A DNA stretch of 64,000 bases, from positions 13,229,001 through 13,293,000 of the forward strand of contig LR990059.1 of the NCBI GenBank assembly GCA_905147135.1, in the 5' to 3' direction. The DNA comes from Blastobasis lacticolella. Lineage: Eukaryota > Arthropoda > Insecta > Lepidoptera > Blastobasidae. Both the position numbers and the translations under genes were made by a program. How positions within the stretch are numbered: the first letter of the stretch is position 1; each line of letters opens with the position of its first letter. This document shows positions 11,187-21,189 of the stretch, piece after piece. Below the pieces are notes generated by a model that worked only from the letters and a program-made list of their open reading frames with translations, searched no databases and was not told the DNA's origin.

Positions 11187-11280
11187 TAAAGCAGGGTTTT
11201 TATATCAACAAGACAAGGAGTTTATATACTGCAAAATGAGTTTGGATAGAGACTGGGAGACTGGATATCACAAGATATAT

Positions 11281-11316
11281 CCATAGAGTTATATACCTCG
11301 TATAGTAACTCTATGG
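11281..11316. repeat. Small hairpin, 11-bp arms
   Basis: CCATAGAGTTA at 11281-11291 pairs with TAACTCTATGG at 11306-11316. The flanks also contain GGATATC and GCTATCC. Small and of unknown origin. Confidence 0.5.
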
Positions 11317-11394
11317 GCTATCCATAATAGACCCTGACCCCACACAGGCGTGGGCGATGCGGTCGCGTACTATTGGACTGAATGCGCCCGCGTA

Positions 11395-11515
11395 CAGACG
11401 TTCATCATATCAGCCAAAAGACACCCATGTTGAGCATATGCCGCCTTCCGAGATCTCCACAACATCCTGTTCTGTGCTTCCGCATCCGGCTGGCAGCTAT
11501 CGACCTCAGATTTAT
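11395..11515 (-). pseudogene. RTE-type LINE C-terminal fragment
   Basis: The minus strand reads, with small gaps, as WMRK followed by AQNRMLWRS and KAAYAQHG. This resembles the very C-terminus of RTE-type reverse transcriptases, where the usual form is RWMRxAQDRxxWRxLGEAYVQ. The catalytic domain is absent. It is too short for family-level assignment. Confidence 0.55.
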
Positions 11516-11781
11516 AGTTAACAGTCGCCTCTAGATCAAGCCATTGACAAAAAAAAGAAAATAATTATACTTAATAATAATAAACTACACCCAAGTCACA
11601 CCGGTCAGAGGTATGCCCAACCTCCGAAAGATAGTCAATGCACTGGCCTATCATAATAATAATCACATGTATGACCTGTGCAGCGAAGGGGGATGTCACG
11701 GCCACCCGCTTGCAGAACGCGTCGTGGGTTTTCTGCTGTGTTCCCTTTAAGAACTACAGATCGCCCCTGTTTGGGGGAAGC

Positions 11782-11809
11782 TTTTAGTGACAAGTCATTG
11801 TCACTAAAA
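11782..11809. repeat. Perfect 12-bp-arm hairpin
   Basis: TTTTAGTGACAA and TTGTCACTAAAA are exact reverse complements around a 4-base GTCA loop. It lies just outside the inverted repeat at 11814-11932. Confidence 0.75.
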
Positions 11810-11813
11810 TTTC

Positions 11814-11932
11814 GCCACAAACTTATCTGGCCCGGTGGCTAAAAGCTGAACTAAGTGTCGCCATTTAAAAATGTCATTTTGTTTGTCAACAACAGCGACG
11901 CCGTCACCGTGTCGGGTAAGTTTGTGGCACCT
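11814..11932. repeat. Inverted repeat of about 120 bp, MITE-like
   Basis: GCCACAAACTTATCTGGCCC at the left and GGGTAAGTTTGTGGC at the right are imperfect inverted repeats, followed inward by CGGTGG and CACCGTG. Target-site duplication not resolved. No coding. Confidence 0.5.
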
Positions 11933-11979
11933 ACCATTGAGTATTGCAAAGTAAAAAGTTTGCAAAAATATCCAACTTA

Positions 11980-12245
11980 ATTACTAGCGGTTGCCCGCGA
12001 CTTTGTTCGCGTTAAATACTCATCTTCAACTCATTCTATCATATGCAAAAATATTCCCCATGAAAATAATCACACTTAAATCTGTGATAAACTTAAAAGG
12101 ATATCAGGTGAACTGGTTCTACACTGGTTCCACAGGTAATGACTTTCAAGGTTATATTTTACTGTTCAGATTTATTTTGCTGAATATGTTACATAGTTTC
12201 TATGGGGTCAAATTACGCAAAAAGCATAAAAGGCACTCATTGTAA
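11980..12245 (+). repeat. Possible dispersed repeat family H start
   Basis: ACTAGCGGTTGCCCGCGACT followed by TTGTTCGCGTTAAAT is a recurrent moth-type motif, also present at 29.64 and 51.85 kb. The remaining 200 bp is AT-rich. An 84-codon open frame here has no recognisable features and is not called a gene. Confidence 0.4.
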
Positions 12246-12414
12246 CTGGTTATAAGACTGCGCTAGTAGGCCATGTTCACTTAAAAGTTTAGATCTTAAA
12301 GGAGTATACGCTGGCGCTGGCCTATGGTAGTCTTCTACATAACCTCATCCCCCTTGATCTGACTGACTTCTGTTTAAGTGGATTTGAAACGCCACAAAAC
12401 ATCAGCATCACTAA

Positions 12415-12640
12415 GTTAAATCCTGTTTCTGTCTGCCACCCAGAGATCCTGGGTTCGATTCAGAAATGATGAATTTTAATATATGTTATCTAGGTGTTAT
12501 ATGTACTTATCATGAGTATGTATTTAAAAAATATGTAAGTAAGTTTAGTTATCTAGCATCCATAACACAAGCTTTGCTTACTTTGAGGCAAGATGGCGCT
12601 GTGTGAATTGTTCAAGTATATTTATTTAATATTTTTGATT
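12415..12640 (+). mobile_element. SINE family B, copy 3
   Basis: It has a degraded head (GTTAAATCC), TCTGTCTGCCACCCAGAG, a B-box-like GGGTTCGATTC, ATGATGAATTTTAAT, ATCCATAACACAAGCTTTGC and GGCAAGATGGCGCTGTGTG, and ends in TTTATTTAAT. The A-box region is eroded. Confidence 0.8.
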
Positions 12641-13532
12641 GATAATATAGAGCTGAGATCAACTTATATCGGAAAAGTCAAAATCTCTGAAACAGTCATT
12701 TTTTGTTTATATTTAAATTTTCAGTCAACATCTACTTAGATGCCTAAAGTTTCAGCCAATTTAACAAAACAGCATTTTTATAGAACAAAATGAGTTTAAA
12801 TTGATATATCTTTATTAATTTACTTTTTATCTAAATAAAACATTTCACAAACACTACATTTAAGTGAAGCTTACAACAATTATACATTATTGAAACTGCA
12901 CTTAAATCATTTAAGCCGTTCCTGAGATAAGCGCGCACAAACACATTGACAAACAGACAGCATTAGGTAACATGTTCAGATGGTTGGTTTTTCATCGATA
13001 ATATTCTACAGTTTTTTGTGTTGAGAATTTTTTTTATTTGTAGATTTAGGTTATCTTTTCTAATTGTGTACTTTCTGTAGCTTTTATAAAAGCGGATATA
13101 CAATAGGTACTTTCTGAGTCTGTTAAAATGGGTATGAAATTGGCCATACAAATGTCTTTCTGTGTTAAATGGATGTACAGCATATCTTCTTAGGGTCGCG
13201 GATTCAAAAGTGCTAATAAAGGTGAACACGCACTTACGCTGCGCGACGCGGCAGCGGCACGGCAACTGCACTGCAACGTCTATTCTGAACGCACTGCTGC
13301 GACGCGATATTGCGCGTTACTTCAGTCAAAGATGTGTAGTGTTAGGCAGGACAAGGTTTTAAATAGAGTTTGTATGTCATATTATTTTTTTAAGCCGACC
13401 CCATATGTTAGTCTAAGAAACAGTTCGTCACAGTTCGAAGATAAATGACTTTTTTTATTCATACACGTAACCATTTGCGATAAAGCGTTCTTCCTTGTAT
13501 GAAATCAATTGCGTCAACAAACACATACCTAA
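12641..13532. other. Spacer with a GC-rich patch
   Basis: AT-rich, with a patch at about 13225-13330 containing GCGCGACGCGGCAGCGGCAC and CTGCTGCGACGCGATATTGC. It resembles subterminal repeats of the neighbouring foldback elements but has no clear termini. The 12900-12960 end (GTTCCTGAGATAAGCGCGCA, then ACAAACAGACAG) looks like a retroposon 3' end. No gene. Confidence 0.4.
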
Positions 13533-13817
13533 GCGAGCGGCCACACAGAAAAGACTCAGACACGTCGCGGACAGGGCACAGACGGGACGCGGACGCGACT
13601 TAAAACATACAGAAAAGACAGGGCAAGGACGCGGCGCCGTCGCGGATAAGTCAAGAGCGTAGGCAAGACAAGGACAGCAAGCGCTGCGGGCGAGGCCCGG
13701 CTCCCGCGCCCCGCCCGCACCCCTGCTCTCGCCCGCGGCGCGCCCTTGCCTCGTCTTTTCTGTATGTTTCAAGTCGTGTCTGCGACGCGTCCTCGCCCTG
13801 TCCTAGCCCTGTGTCGC
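13533..13817. mobile_element. 285-bp GC-rich foldback MITE, TAA-flanked
   Basis: The left arm contains GCGAGCGGCCACACAG and ACTTAAAACATACAGAAAAG. The right arm mirrors these with CTTTTCTGTATGTTTCAAGT and CCTGTGTCGC. The centre is extremely GC-rich (GGGCGAGGCCCGGCTCCCGC). TAA flanks both sides (13530-13532, 13818-13820). The 105-codon minus-strand open frame across it is an artefact of GC content. A TWA target site suggests a PIF/Harbinger-like non-autonomous element. Confidence 0.7.
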
Positions 13818-14052
13818 TAAGACAGTATTACTTTTAAAATCTCATACACCTATGTCTGAAAGCTGAAATATTCATATTATCAAAATCGAACCATGTTCAG
13901 CATGTAACACATGATTCACCGGAACATTATTATTATTTATTATGCATCGCACCGGTTCGGCTGAATGCGGTGCAGGTGGTGCTACCCACTCGTATGGACG
14001 GTGCACGCCATCATCAAACCTGTCTCTGCGTTTTGCAGCACAAGTGCATATA

Positions 14053-14148
14053 GACCTTTAGACTATTGACATCTGAATGTTTATACCTGTTTAAACCATG
14101 GACTTTTAGACTATTGACATCTGAACGTTTATACCTGTTTAAACCATG
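14053..14148. repeat. 48-bp tandem duplication (2 copies)
   Basis: 14053-14100 and 14101-14148 are near identical (TTTAGACTATTGACATCTGA, then TTATACCTGTTTAAACCATG) and differ at only a couple of positions. It lies immediately outside the left terminal repeat of the THAP element and contains TTTAAAC, which also occurs just outside that element's right end. Confidence 0.85.
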
Positions 14149-14767
14149 GACTTACTACCCACTGCGCACTGCTTTGACTAAAACCGGGCAGAGCGAGAGT
14201 CACCATCGATAGTCCTTTGTCCCTTTCTAACAGTGTAAACACAATGTTATTGGCATAATCACCGTCATTCTAAATTGACAAGTGTTGTGTTTGGTGTTGC
14301 CATTATTGGAGAAATATATTTACCGTAAATTTGGTATTATTATGAGGTAATCCGTACAATCCGAAAAGTAGTTGTCAAAATACCTTTTGATCTACTGAAC
14401 CATAGCCTCCTTTATCTTACAAGCCATGCTGTAGCACGGAACGACAACGTCGCTGTGAACCGATTTACTCATTGTTTACATGTCAATGTGCGGGAAAATT
14501 ATGAATTTTATGATGATAAATTAAAAATATATTGGCGAAACTGTAAATAAACGCGTTTGTATGGACCATATAAGAAGGTAAATAAAAGCAAAAATATTCA
14601 TAATTGCGCCAAAATAGGATAAATACGATTTTTAAAAAACAACCTTCACTATTTTTGTTGTTCGTTTTTTACTTATTTCATAAATCAAATTCTGTTTTAT
14701 AATCGTAATCATTCTCTAATAGATGCAAAGGCGTTGTAGCATTTGAAAAATGCAAGTATAATTATGA

Positions 14768-14959
14768 TTAATCCTTAAAAATGAGCAAGAAGCTGTGCCG
14801 AAGTTTTGCTTTCCAAAAGATGTAATTCTATTAAACAAATGGACTTCTGCTATTCCCCACGCATGCTGGAGTCCCATCGAAGGATCCTTCGCGTGCAGCA
14901 AACATTTTCGCAGTGTGAAAGTTATTACAACTACTTTAAACCACGATCTTTCAATTTAA
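14768..14959 (+). pseudogene. THAP-domain fragment of a transposase
   Basis: The frame opens after a TGA at 14765-14767 and ends at TAA 14957-14959. It reads PKFCFPKD, then NKWTSAIP, CWSP, GSFACSKHF. This matches the second half of a THAP zinc finger: the FPxD segment, the Trp in an LxxWxxAI helix, and the final CxxHF pair. The first Cys pair is not in this frame; an upstream TGC lies in another frame, so the N-terminus is frameshifted or lost. No catalytic domain follows. THAP domains bind subterminal DNA of P-type elements, which fits its place between the 63-bp TIRs. A host THAP exon is an alternative, but the position argues for a transposon. Confidence 0.7.
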
Positions 14960-15139
14960 ATTTCTTTATTTCGCATTCCATGTGTTACATTTGATTGTCG
15001 ACGATGATGTGACCGTTGAAAAAGTAGATAGGTACAATAGGTAAGTAAGTAGTTAGTTTTCATATACTTAGATACTTAAATAAGAATGTTTAAAATGTAT
15101 TATACCTAATAGTGAATAAATTGGGCAATATTTTGGCTG

Positions 15140-15365
15140 GCATAGATTATTTCATTTCATAATAGCTTTTGGCCGCGACTGCGTCCTCATAAAATTCTGT
15201 TATAACGTTCCGTACCCGTTTCCGGGAATCACATTAAATTTCGGGAAAAGTTATAGCAAACGTGCTATTCTAAGCTATATTCTATATAACTGCCAAATTG
15301 CATTTAAATCCGTTCAGTAGTTTTTGCGTGAAGGAGTAACAAACATCCATTACATACAAAACCAA
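15140..15365 (+). repeat. Dispersed repeat family H, 3' part
   Basis: CCGCGACTGCGTCCTCAT begins the segment, and GTTCAGTAGTTTTTGCGTGA followed by AGGAGTAACAAACATCC ends it. The same ending occurs at 30.04-30.08 kb and in part at 36.45 kb. It is a recurrent lepidopteran-type retroposon end, class not assigned. It interrupts the interior of the THAP element. Confidence 0.55.
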
Positions 15366-15721
15366 ACATGCATTATACATATTGTATTTCGCATTTATAA
15401 TAGTAGCATAATACTATTGCAAGTAAATAGATAGGTAAATAGTTCAGTAATCTATCCAGTTTCATATTATCTAACTATTGCATATATTTAATCACTTAAA
15501 TAACTAATAACATTAAACGACGACGACCGCGAAGAAAGTTTTACAGTAATTTTCAGGTTCACTAAAATTAAAAAATGCGACGTTGTCAAACTTCTGCGCA
15601 TGGCTTGTAAAATGAAGGAGGCTATGACTGAACGTTTCTCCGACAAACGTCGAGTCGACATAATTATTAACCTACGACTTTTTGTTCCACAAAACAGATA
15701 AAAGAGTTCGGTAACCATTTA

Positions 15722-16805
15722 TCCTACGACACTAGTTTCTAAAGAGAAGTTATAGTACTCGTCGATATCTACATTTCGGGTGACAGCTGTCAAACTTAAA
15801 TGTGTTATAACTCGGAACCCATTGGTTCTAGAATACTAGTTTCTAAAGAAATATGATAGTACTTGTCGAGATCTACATTTCGTATGACAGCTGTCAAACT
15901 TAGAACTGTCATCCAAAATGTAGATCTCGAAGAGTACTATCGTATTGCTCAAGGAACTAGTGTTCTAAGACCAATCGTTTCCGAGTTACAACAGTTCTAA
16001 GTTTGACAGCTGTCATGCGAAATGTAGATCTCGGCGAACACTATCATTTTTTTTAGGAACGAGTGTTAAAGCACCAATACTTTAGGCGTTATTTCAGTTC
16101 AAACTTTGACAGCTGTCATTCGAAATGTAGATCTCAACAAGTACTATCATTTCTCTCTAGAAACTAGTGTTTTAGGACCAATGGGTACCGATTTATAAAA
16201 GATTTAACATTGACAGCTGTCATTCGAAATGTAGATCTCGGCGAACACTATCATTTTTCTTTAGGAACGAGTGTTATAGCACCAATAGTTTAGGAGTTAT
16301 TTCAGTTCAAACTTTGACAGCTTTCATTCGAAATGTAGATCTCAACAAGTACTATCATTTCTCTCTGGAAACTAGTGTTTTAGGACCAATGGGTACCGAT
16401 TTATAAAAGATTTAACGTTGACAGCTGTCATTCGAAATGTAGATCTCAACAAGTACTATCATTTCTCTCTAGAAGCTAGTGTTTTAGGACCAATGTGTAC
16501 CGATTTATAAAAGATTTAACATTGACAGCTGTCATTCGAAATGTAGATCTCAACAAGTACTATCATTTCTCTCTAGAAGCTAGTGTTTTAGGACCAATGT
16601 GTACCGATTTATAAAATACTTAACATTAACAGCTGTCATACGAAATGATGATCTCGAGGAATGCTATCATTTCACTCTAGGAACTAGTGTTCTAGGGCTA
16701 ATAGTTTCCGAGTAGCAGGGTTAGCTTGGGCTGGACCCTGGTGAAAATATAAACTTCAGATTGCACCCGGTCCGGCTCTGCCTGGCCCTGAGGTCGGTGT
16801 CCGCG
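15722..16805. repeat. 104-bp tandem array with head-to-head switch, foldback element end
   Basis: About 1.6 units run on the minus strand (15722-15900), then about 7.5 on the plus strand. The full unit is 104 bp: CTATCATTTCTCTCTAGAAA, CTAGTGTTTTAGGACCAAT, TTGACAGCTGTCATTCGAAA, TGTAGATCTC. Two unit types alternate (one with GGAACGAGTGTTA, one with GGGTACCGATTTATAAAAG), and the last three plus units are all the second type. The right end is bounded by CCTGAGGTCGGTGTCCGCGC, related to the TIR of the 9994-11186 element. The left TIR was not found. TGACAGCTGTCA in each unit is a perfect 12-bp palindrome. Confidence 0.85.
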
Positions 16806-16934
16806 CCAAATAGTAAAAGTAATTCGGAATTTGCATCAACAATGGTGGCAACACTAGAAAGGGACACAGGACTATCGATGGTGACTCTCGCTCTGCCCGA
16901 TTTTAGTCAAAGCAGTGCGTTTAAACTGTTGAAG

Positions 16935-17046
16935 TCTAGCGTTTGACAGCCCGACGCAACCTGCGTCGGCGACGCATGGTGCGTCGGCGACGCAGGTTGC
17001 GTCGGCGACGCAAGGTGCGTCGCCGACGCTTGATATAATCCGGGCC
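16935..17046. repeat. Right cluster of GCGTCGGCGACGC near-palindromes
   Basis: Five or more copies of the GCGTCGGCGACGC near-palindrome, spaced by ATGG, AGGT or AAGGT, end in GACGCTTGATATAATCCGGG. This is the inverted partner of the cluster at 9685-9990. Confidence 0.85.
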
Positions 17047-17134
17047 TTAGTTTATTACTGGTTAGATACACTTTATGGATGTAAAAGTATTAATTACAAA
17101 GAGACGACGAGAAAAATTGACTACCGATTTTCAG

Positions 17135-17335
17135 TGATTACCATGTCGGACTACCACGCAAGAGATTCCGGGTTCGATTCCCGCCCGAGCTAAAATTGAA
17201 ATTAATAATTAATTTTAATTTCTGTTACGGACCTGGGTGATAATGTATAACAAGTATGTATTTAAAATCTATGCAGTCAATTAGTTATCTAGCACAAGCT
17301 TTACTTACTATGGGGCTAGGTGGCGCTGTGAAAAA
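17135..17335 (+). mobile_element. SINE family B, copy 4
   Basis: TTACCATGTCGGACTACCAC, B-box-like GGGTTCGATTCCCG, TTTCTGTTACGGACCTGGGT, ATGGGGCTAGGTGGCGCTGT and a poly-A tail. The A-box half is decayed. Confidence 0.8.
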
Positions 17336-17772
17336 AAAAAAAAAGAGGTTCTTACACAAAATAAAAATTGATGCAAATGAGACACTCAATCAGATCTCAC
17401 GCGCCAGAGCCTAGCCGGAAACAACTAAACACATCCAGAAACAACTGGTTCCATCTGGTATCAAAGTTTCCTGTTCACGGATGACAATACAAACTCAATA
17501 GTAGATGCCAGCTGTACTAGTAGCTTGGCATGGCCACTTAGGATGCTGCTAACTGCTAATATAATTAATTTAGTCCGCAGTCTGGATGTGCTGGCTAGAG
17601 AATGTACTCATGCGCTGTTAATACTGAGTTAATATTAGACTGAGTTTGCGGATCAGTGAAACGGTATCGCAGTATGTAGGAACGAAATACGGAAATTGCA
17701 GGGTGAGCTGAGTTTGAAGTCTGAAATTCAGGATTATGGTATTTATCTAAATTAGGTATTTACGAGTATACA
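17336..17772. other. Unassigned spacer
   Basis: No gene or recognised repeat. Confidence 0.45.
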
Positions 17773-18040
17773 TATCACTACATAGTATAAAACAAAGTCG
17801 CTTTCTCTGTCCCTATGTCCCTTTGTATGCTTAAATCTTTGAAACTACGCAACGGATTTTGATGCGGTTTTTTTTAATAGATAGAGTGATTCAAGAGGAA
17901 GGTTTATAAGCAAGAAAAATGGGTAGAGGGTGGGTAGGTGTACGTGAACGAAGTCGCGCCGGGTCCACTAGTTATAGTATAAAACAAAGTTGCTTCCCGC
18001 CGTCTGTCCCTATGTATCTATGTATGTGTATAATAATAAT
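17773..18040 (+). repeat. Dispersed repeat family L, two adjacent copies
   Basis: The first (17785-17970) has ATAGTATAAAACAAAGTCGC, CTACGCAACGGATTTTGATG, TAGAGTGATTCAAGAGGAAG and ends GAAGTCGCGCCGGGTCCACT. A second copy starts at once (AGTATAAAACAAAGTTGCTT) and is cut off by an AATAATAATAATAAA tract at about 18032, itself probably the tail of an inserted retroposon. Confidence 0.65.
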
Positions 18041-18208
18041 AATAAACCATTTTTTACAGGCATTACAAATTACCAGGTGTAAATGAGCCCATATTTTGTT
18101 AGTAGTATATCTTAAAAACTAAGTATTAGTGTTTCTTTTAAAATGTTCTTATTTTCGTCCATCAAGTTTATTTGGGGTTCCAATAATCATATTGGAGGCC
18201 TTGTTCAT

Positions 18209-18528
18209 GCGGTGACCTAGTGGTAAGGGTATCCGACTCGCAATAATAAAGGTACCGGGTTCGAATCACATTGTAACCATGAGTCAATGACTCTTTTCTG
18301 AGCATTAGTACATTAGTTAAATACTAATCAATGCTCTTACATTAAGGGACTACATCGTAATGAAACCTGCATATTCACGCGACTGAATGTGTAACCATAT
18401 TCTAATCTGGTCAGGGTTCCCTGCTTTCTACCAGGGTCACGGAGGTCAGATGGCAGTCACCCCTTTGTAATTATCTGATCTGCCAAATCCTGGATCATGA
18501 CTAAAGTAGACCTTACCACCAAGATGAT
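18209..18528 (+). mobile_element. SINE family A, copy
   Basis: A full-length diverged copy: GCGGTGACCTAGTGGTAAGG, B-box-like GGGTTCGAATC, CTGAATGTGTAACCAT, ACCAGGGTCACGGAGGTCAG, and a tail ending CCAAGATGATTATT. Confidence 0.85.
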
Positions 18529-19019
18529 TATTTACTACTAAACTTCATCAAAATCTGTTCAGTAATCCTTACAAATTTTCGCAGTTATAATATTAATACG
18601 ATGGGATATATTACTGTAGCCACTTCGGGCAGCCCTTTGTCAAACAGTGCGTAAGTGCTTCAATAATTCAATTAATTACGATTCATTAAGAAACAGTAAT
18701 GGGCACTGAAATTGCTAATCTAAATGGTATTTATTTATTTATTCATTTATTTCAGGCAACTAAGGCCCATATTCATACATACACACATACAAATTATTAA
18801 AGATTATAAACTAATACATAGAATAAAACTTTAAACTTAATGTCTACACTTCAGGTTCTTTCTATTTCTTTCAAAGTCGTTTCGGCGGTACCGGAAATCC
18901 TAGGTCACCCACGGAATCGCCGGAACACCTCACCTACAGTCTTCCCTCATGAAGAACTCCAGATCTGCAGTGGGAATCAATACCACGAATGATTAACTTA
19001 GGTTTACTATATTTTTTTT
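18529..19019. other. Spacer with probable LINE tail on the minus strand
   Basis: 18727-18760 (TTATTTATTTATTCATTTAT, then TTCAGGCAACTAAGGCCCAT) resembles the reverse complement of a (TAAA)n-tailed LINE 3' end, as at 36.69 and 61.91 kb. No coding remnant follows. Confidence 0.4.
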
Positions 19020-19100
19020 ATGTCATACAGTAGGGAAACAGGCTAGCGGGTCACCTGCTGAAAAGTGGTCACCACAGCCTATAGACATATAACTTGTAGT
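19020..19100 (-). repeat. Dispersed repeat family G fragment
   Basis: The reverse complement carries TATGTCTATAGGCTGTGGTG, ACCACTTTTCAGCAGGTGAC and CCTGTTTCCCTACTGTATGA, the end shared with copies at 31.8, 35.6 and 45.5 kb. Confidence 0.55.
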
Positions 19101-19931
19101 TGACACGGGCGGAAATTCGGGCTGAAAGCTAGTCCCTAATATATCGTAATAGTAAAATCTGGGCGGGCGAGTAAACTCTATGCTAGTCAAATAACGAGGA
19201 ACAAACAGATAATACCGTTTGTAAGCAAATGTGTTAAACAGCACCAGAAGCACTCGGTTTCCATTTAAAAACTTCACTTCATAACGACCACAACCGAACA
19301 TTCTCGAACAAAAGGGTAATTCTTAGCGCAATATCTACCCCAATAGAGATTTAGCTCCCTTTTAATCTATTTTCAAGCCATAATTCCTTGGTCAAAAGGA
19401 ATCCTTTGCTAAAAGTATTCCGCGAACTCGCATCCCCTTCAAAGAAGCTCAAAGGGGTTGGAAATAATATGAATTTTCTTAAATAGGAATGTTAGAAGTT
19501 CTCTGTAAGTAGTTTTAGTTCAAAGTATGTAACGATGTACTTTAGACCATAGATTTGTATGCAAATAGCTCATTTTGTATGTCCTACGAAGCTTCTTGGT
19601 TTTATACTACCACAAAAATGGCGCTGTGGTAGTGCAGTGTGTGGGTGCAGGATGTTAAAATTATCAAATAAAATTGTATACTAGAAGTGAGTTCTACGTT
19701 TAAGGCTCTTATAGATAAAATGTTAAACTTGGTTTACTTAGAGACGTTAGAAAAATACATTTATTCCAAAGAAAATATCTCACCTTTAAACCCATATAAA
19801 TAGAGCTAGAGGATGGTTTCAGATAATCACAAAATATATCTGTAATGACTTTTGCTAGAAGGTACACTTACATTATGCATTGAATGGTATGTATGGTATT
19901 GAACCAAAATAAAATATTTAACAAAAATATT
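19101..19931. other. Unassigned spacer
   Basis: A 92-codon minus-strand open frame overlapping its first part has no recognisable features. No repeat was recognised. Confidence 0.45.
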
Positions 19932-20185
19932 TATCATCATTATCACAGCCCATAACAGTCCATTGCAGGACTTAGGGCCTCTCCCATGAGAGCGGAGGTT
20001 ATTGCCATAATCTCCATGCTTGGAAGGCGGATTTGAGATCGCAGTGCCTGAAACCGCTGCTGCGCATTTTCCGGCCTACGGAGACTAGATCTAATGCGTC
20101 GAAAACATTAGTCGCCTACGACACCCACAAGTGCAAGGGGTTGGTGCTATTCTACTCTGCCGGACACCACACAGCCTATAGACTT
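19932..20185 (+). repeat. Dispersed repeat family C, copy 3
   Basis: ATCATCATTATCACAGCCCA, GTCCATTGCAGGACTTAGGG, ATTGCCATAATCTCCATGCT, and the end GCCGGACACCACACAGCC. Confidence 0.75.
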
Positions 20186-20244
20186 ATCCCATAGAAATTA
20201 GTTAAAAATTATGGAACAGCAGACTTACATTTTTTTATGTTACT

Positions 20245-20470
20245 TAGTGACAAACGAGCAGACAGCCCACCTGATGGTAAGTGGTAACTGTCGCCCATAA
20301 CATCTACGATTACATTTAGGTTACAGGTAACAAAAATGCAAAACCGCAGGTGCGTTGTCACTGTGAGGACTAAGATGAAATACCTCAAGCCTGTAATTTT
20401 GCTGGCTACCTGACTCCTCTATCTACAAATCCCTATTTGAAGCCCAAATAGGTATAAAATCTGGCGATCA
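20245..20470 (+). repeat. Dispersed repeat family E, copy 1
   Basis: GTGACAAACGAGCAGACAG, CACCTGATGGTAAGTGGTAA, TACATTTAGGTTACAGGTAA, GTGCGTTGTCACTGTGAGGA and TAATTTTGCTGGCTACCTGA recur in order at 49.7 kb. Class unknown. Confidence 0.65.
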
Positions 20471-21189
20471 ACGCGTCTGTTTTTAAGCCAGGCTTTTATT
20501 TTGGCAACAGTTTGCAGGTATAAAACGAATAGGTACATAACAGCGTTCTATCGCGCATTGCAGTGCAGTGCAGTGCGGATGGGCCGGCGTCGCACGGTGA
20601 TTTATACCATGCGAAGAGATAACTTTTATGTCATTGGCGGTGATAGTTCGGTGGTACGGCGGTGAGTGGGGAGCGTTTGGGGTTTATATTATATTTTAAT
20701 GAACATAAAATCATCTTGACATAGTTCCCGAACCTATGGACCGATTTGGATTCAGTTTTCTCTAGTTGTTATCCAGTTTGATAGCGATGGTTCTTAGCTT
20801 TGTTTTATTAGTAGTTTAAAAAATAGATTTTAGTTTATTTAAACCTGGTCAGGGATTATCCGACTTTTCCTGTCGGTTAGGTTATTAACGGCCTGCAACA
20901 ATTCGCGGGTCTTATCGACGTCGTACTGCACCGTTCAGATGAACGCCGCATTTTGTCCAAAATGATCATGCAATTTTGGGTTGTCTGCTAACGACAGAGA
21001 GTTCATTTTATGATCCGGCTGAACAATGAACGCGCAGCGTCTACGTAGCTACCGTGTAGCATCTGCACTACTAAATTGTCTTCTCAGTACGCAGTTTGTA
21101 AGCGTAAACCAATGACGAAAGAACCTCATTTTAAAATGTCAAGGTATACTGTCAAATAATGCGTGTACACCTAAACGTATACACGTATA
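20471..21189. other. Unassigned spacer with (GCAGT)n patch
   Basis: ATTGCAGTGCAGTGCAGTGC near 20560 is a short 5-bp tandem repeat next to a GC-rich patch. No gene seen. Confidence 0.4.

Larger units (their letters stand above)
14167..16917. mobile_element. 2.75-kb DNA transposon with 63-bp TIRs and a THAP remnant
   Basis: 14167-14229 and the reverse complement of 16855-16917 match over 63 bp with 2 differences (CACTGCTTTGACTAAAA, GGGCAGAGCGAGAGTCACC, ATCGATAGTCCT). A second inverted pair lies further in: 14393-14455 and 15578-15635 share GCGACGTTGTC, GCATGGCTTGTAA and GGAGGCTATG. The interior encodes a THAP-like fragment at 14768-14959. THAP domains occur in P-superfamily transposases and some others. 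TTTAAAC occurs outside both ends, but the left one is 20-odd bases away, so the target-site duplication (8 bp for P, TTAA for Kolobok-type) is unresolved. A foldback array (15722-16805) has inserted into the right part. Confidence 0.75.
9685..17046. mobile_element. 7.4-kb inverted-repeat composite, TTA-flanked, PIF/Harbinger-like ends
   Basis: The left end (GGCGCGGATTATATCAAGCG) and the reverse complement of the right end (GGCCCGGATTATATCAAGCG) continue as matching inverted repeats for about 51 bp with 3 mismatches. Both are flanked by TTA (9682-9684, 17047-17049). A TWA 3-bp target-site duplication with GG-starting ends is the known habit of PIF/Harbinger transposons. No Harbinger transposase is visible. 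The interior holds other mobile elements: foldbacks at 9994-11186 and 13533-13817, a family B SINE, an RTE tail, and a THAP element at 14167-16917. Alternatively two related MITEs have each lost one end. That would also leave TTA on each outer side, so single-element status is inferred. Confidence 0.6.

Noticed and set aside
13455..13772. 105-codon GC-rich minus-strand frame (Arg/Ala/Pro-rich)
   Set aside because: It lies across the 285-bp GC-rich foldback, so low stop density is expected from composition.
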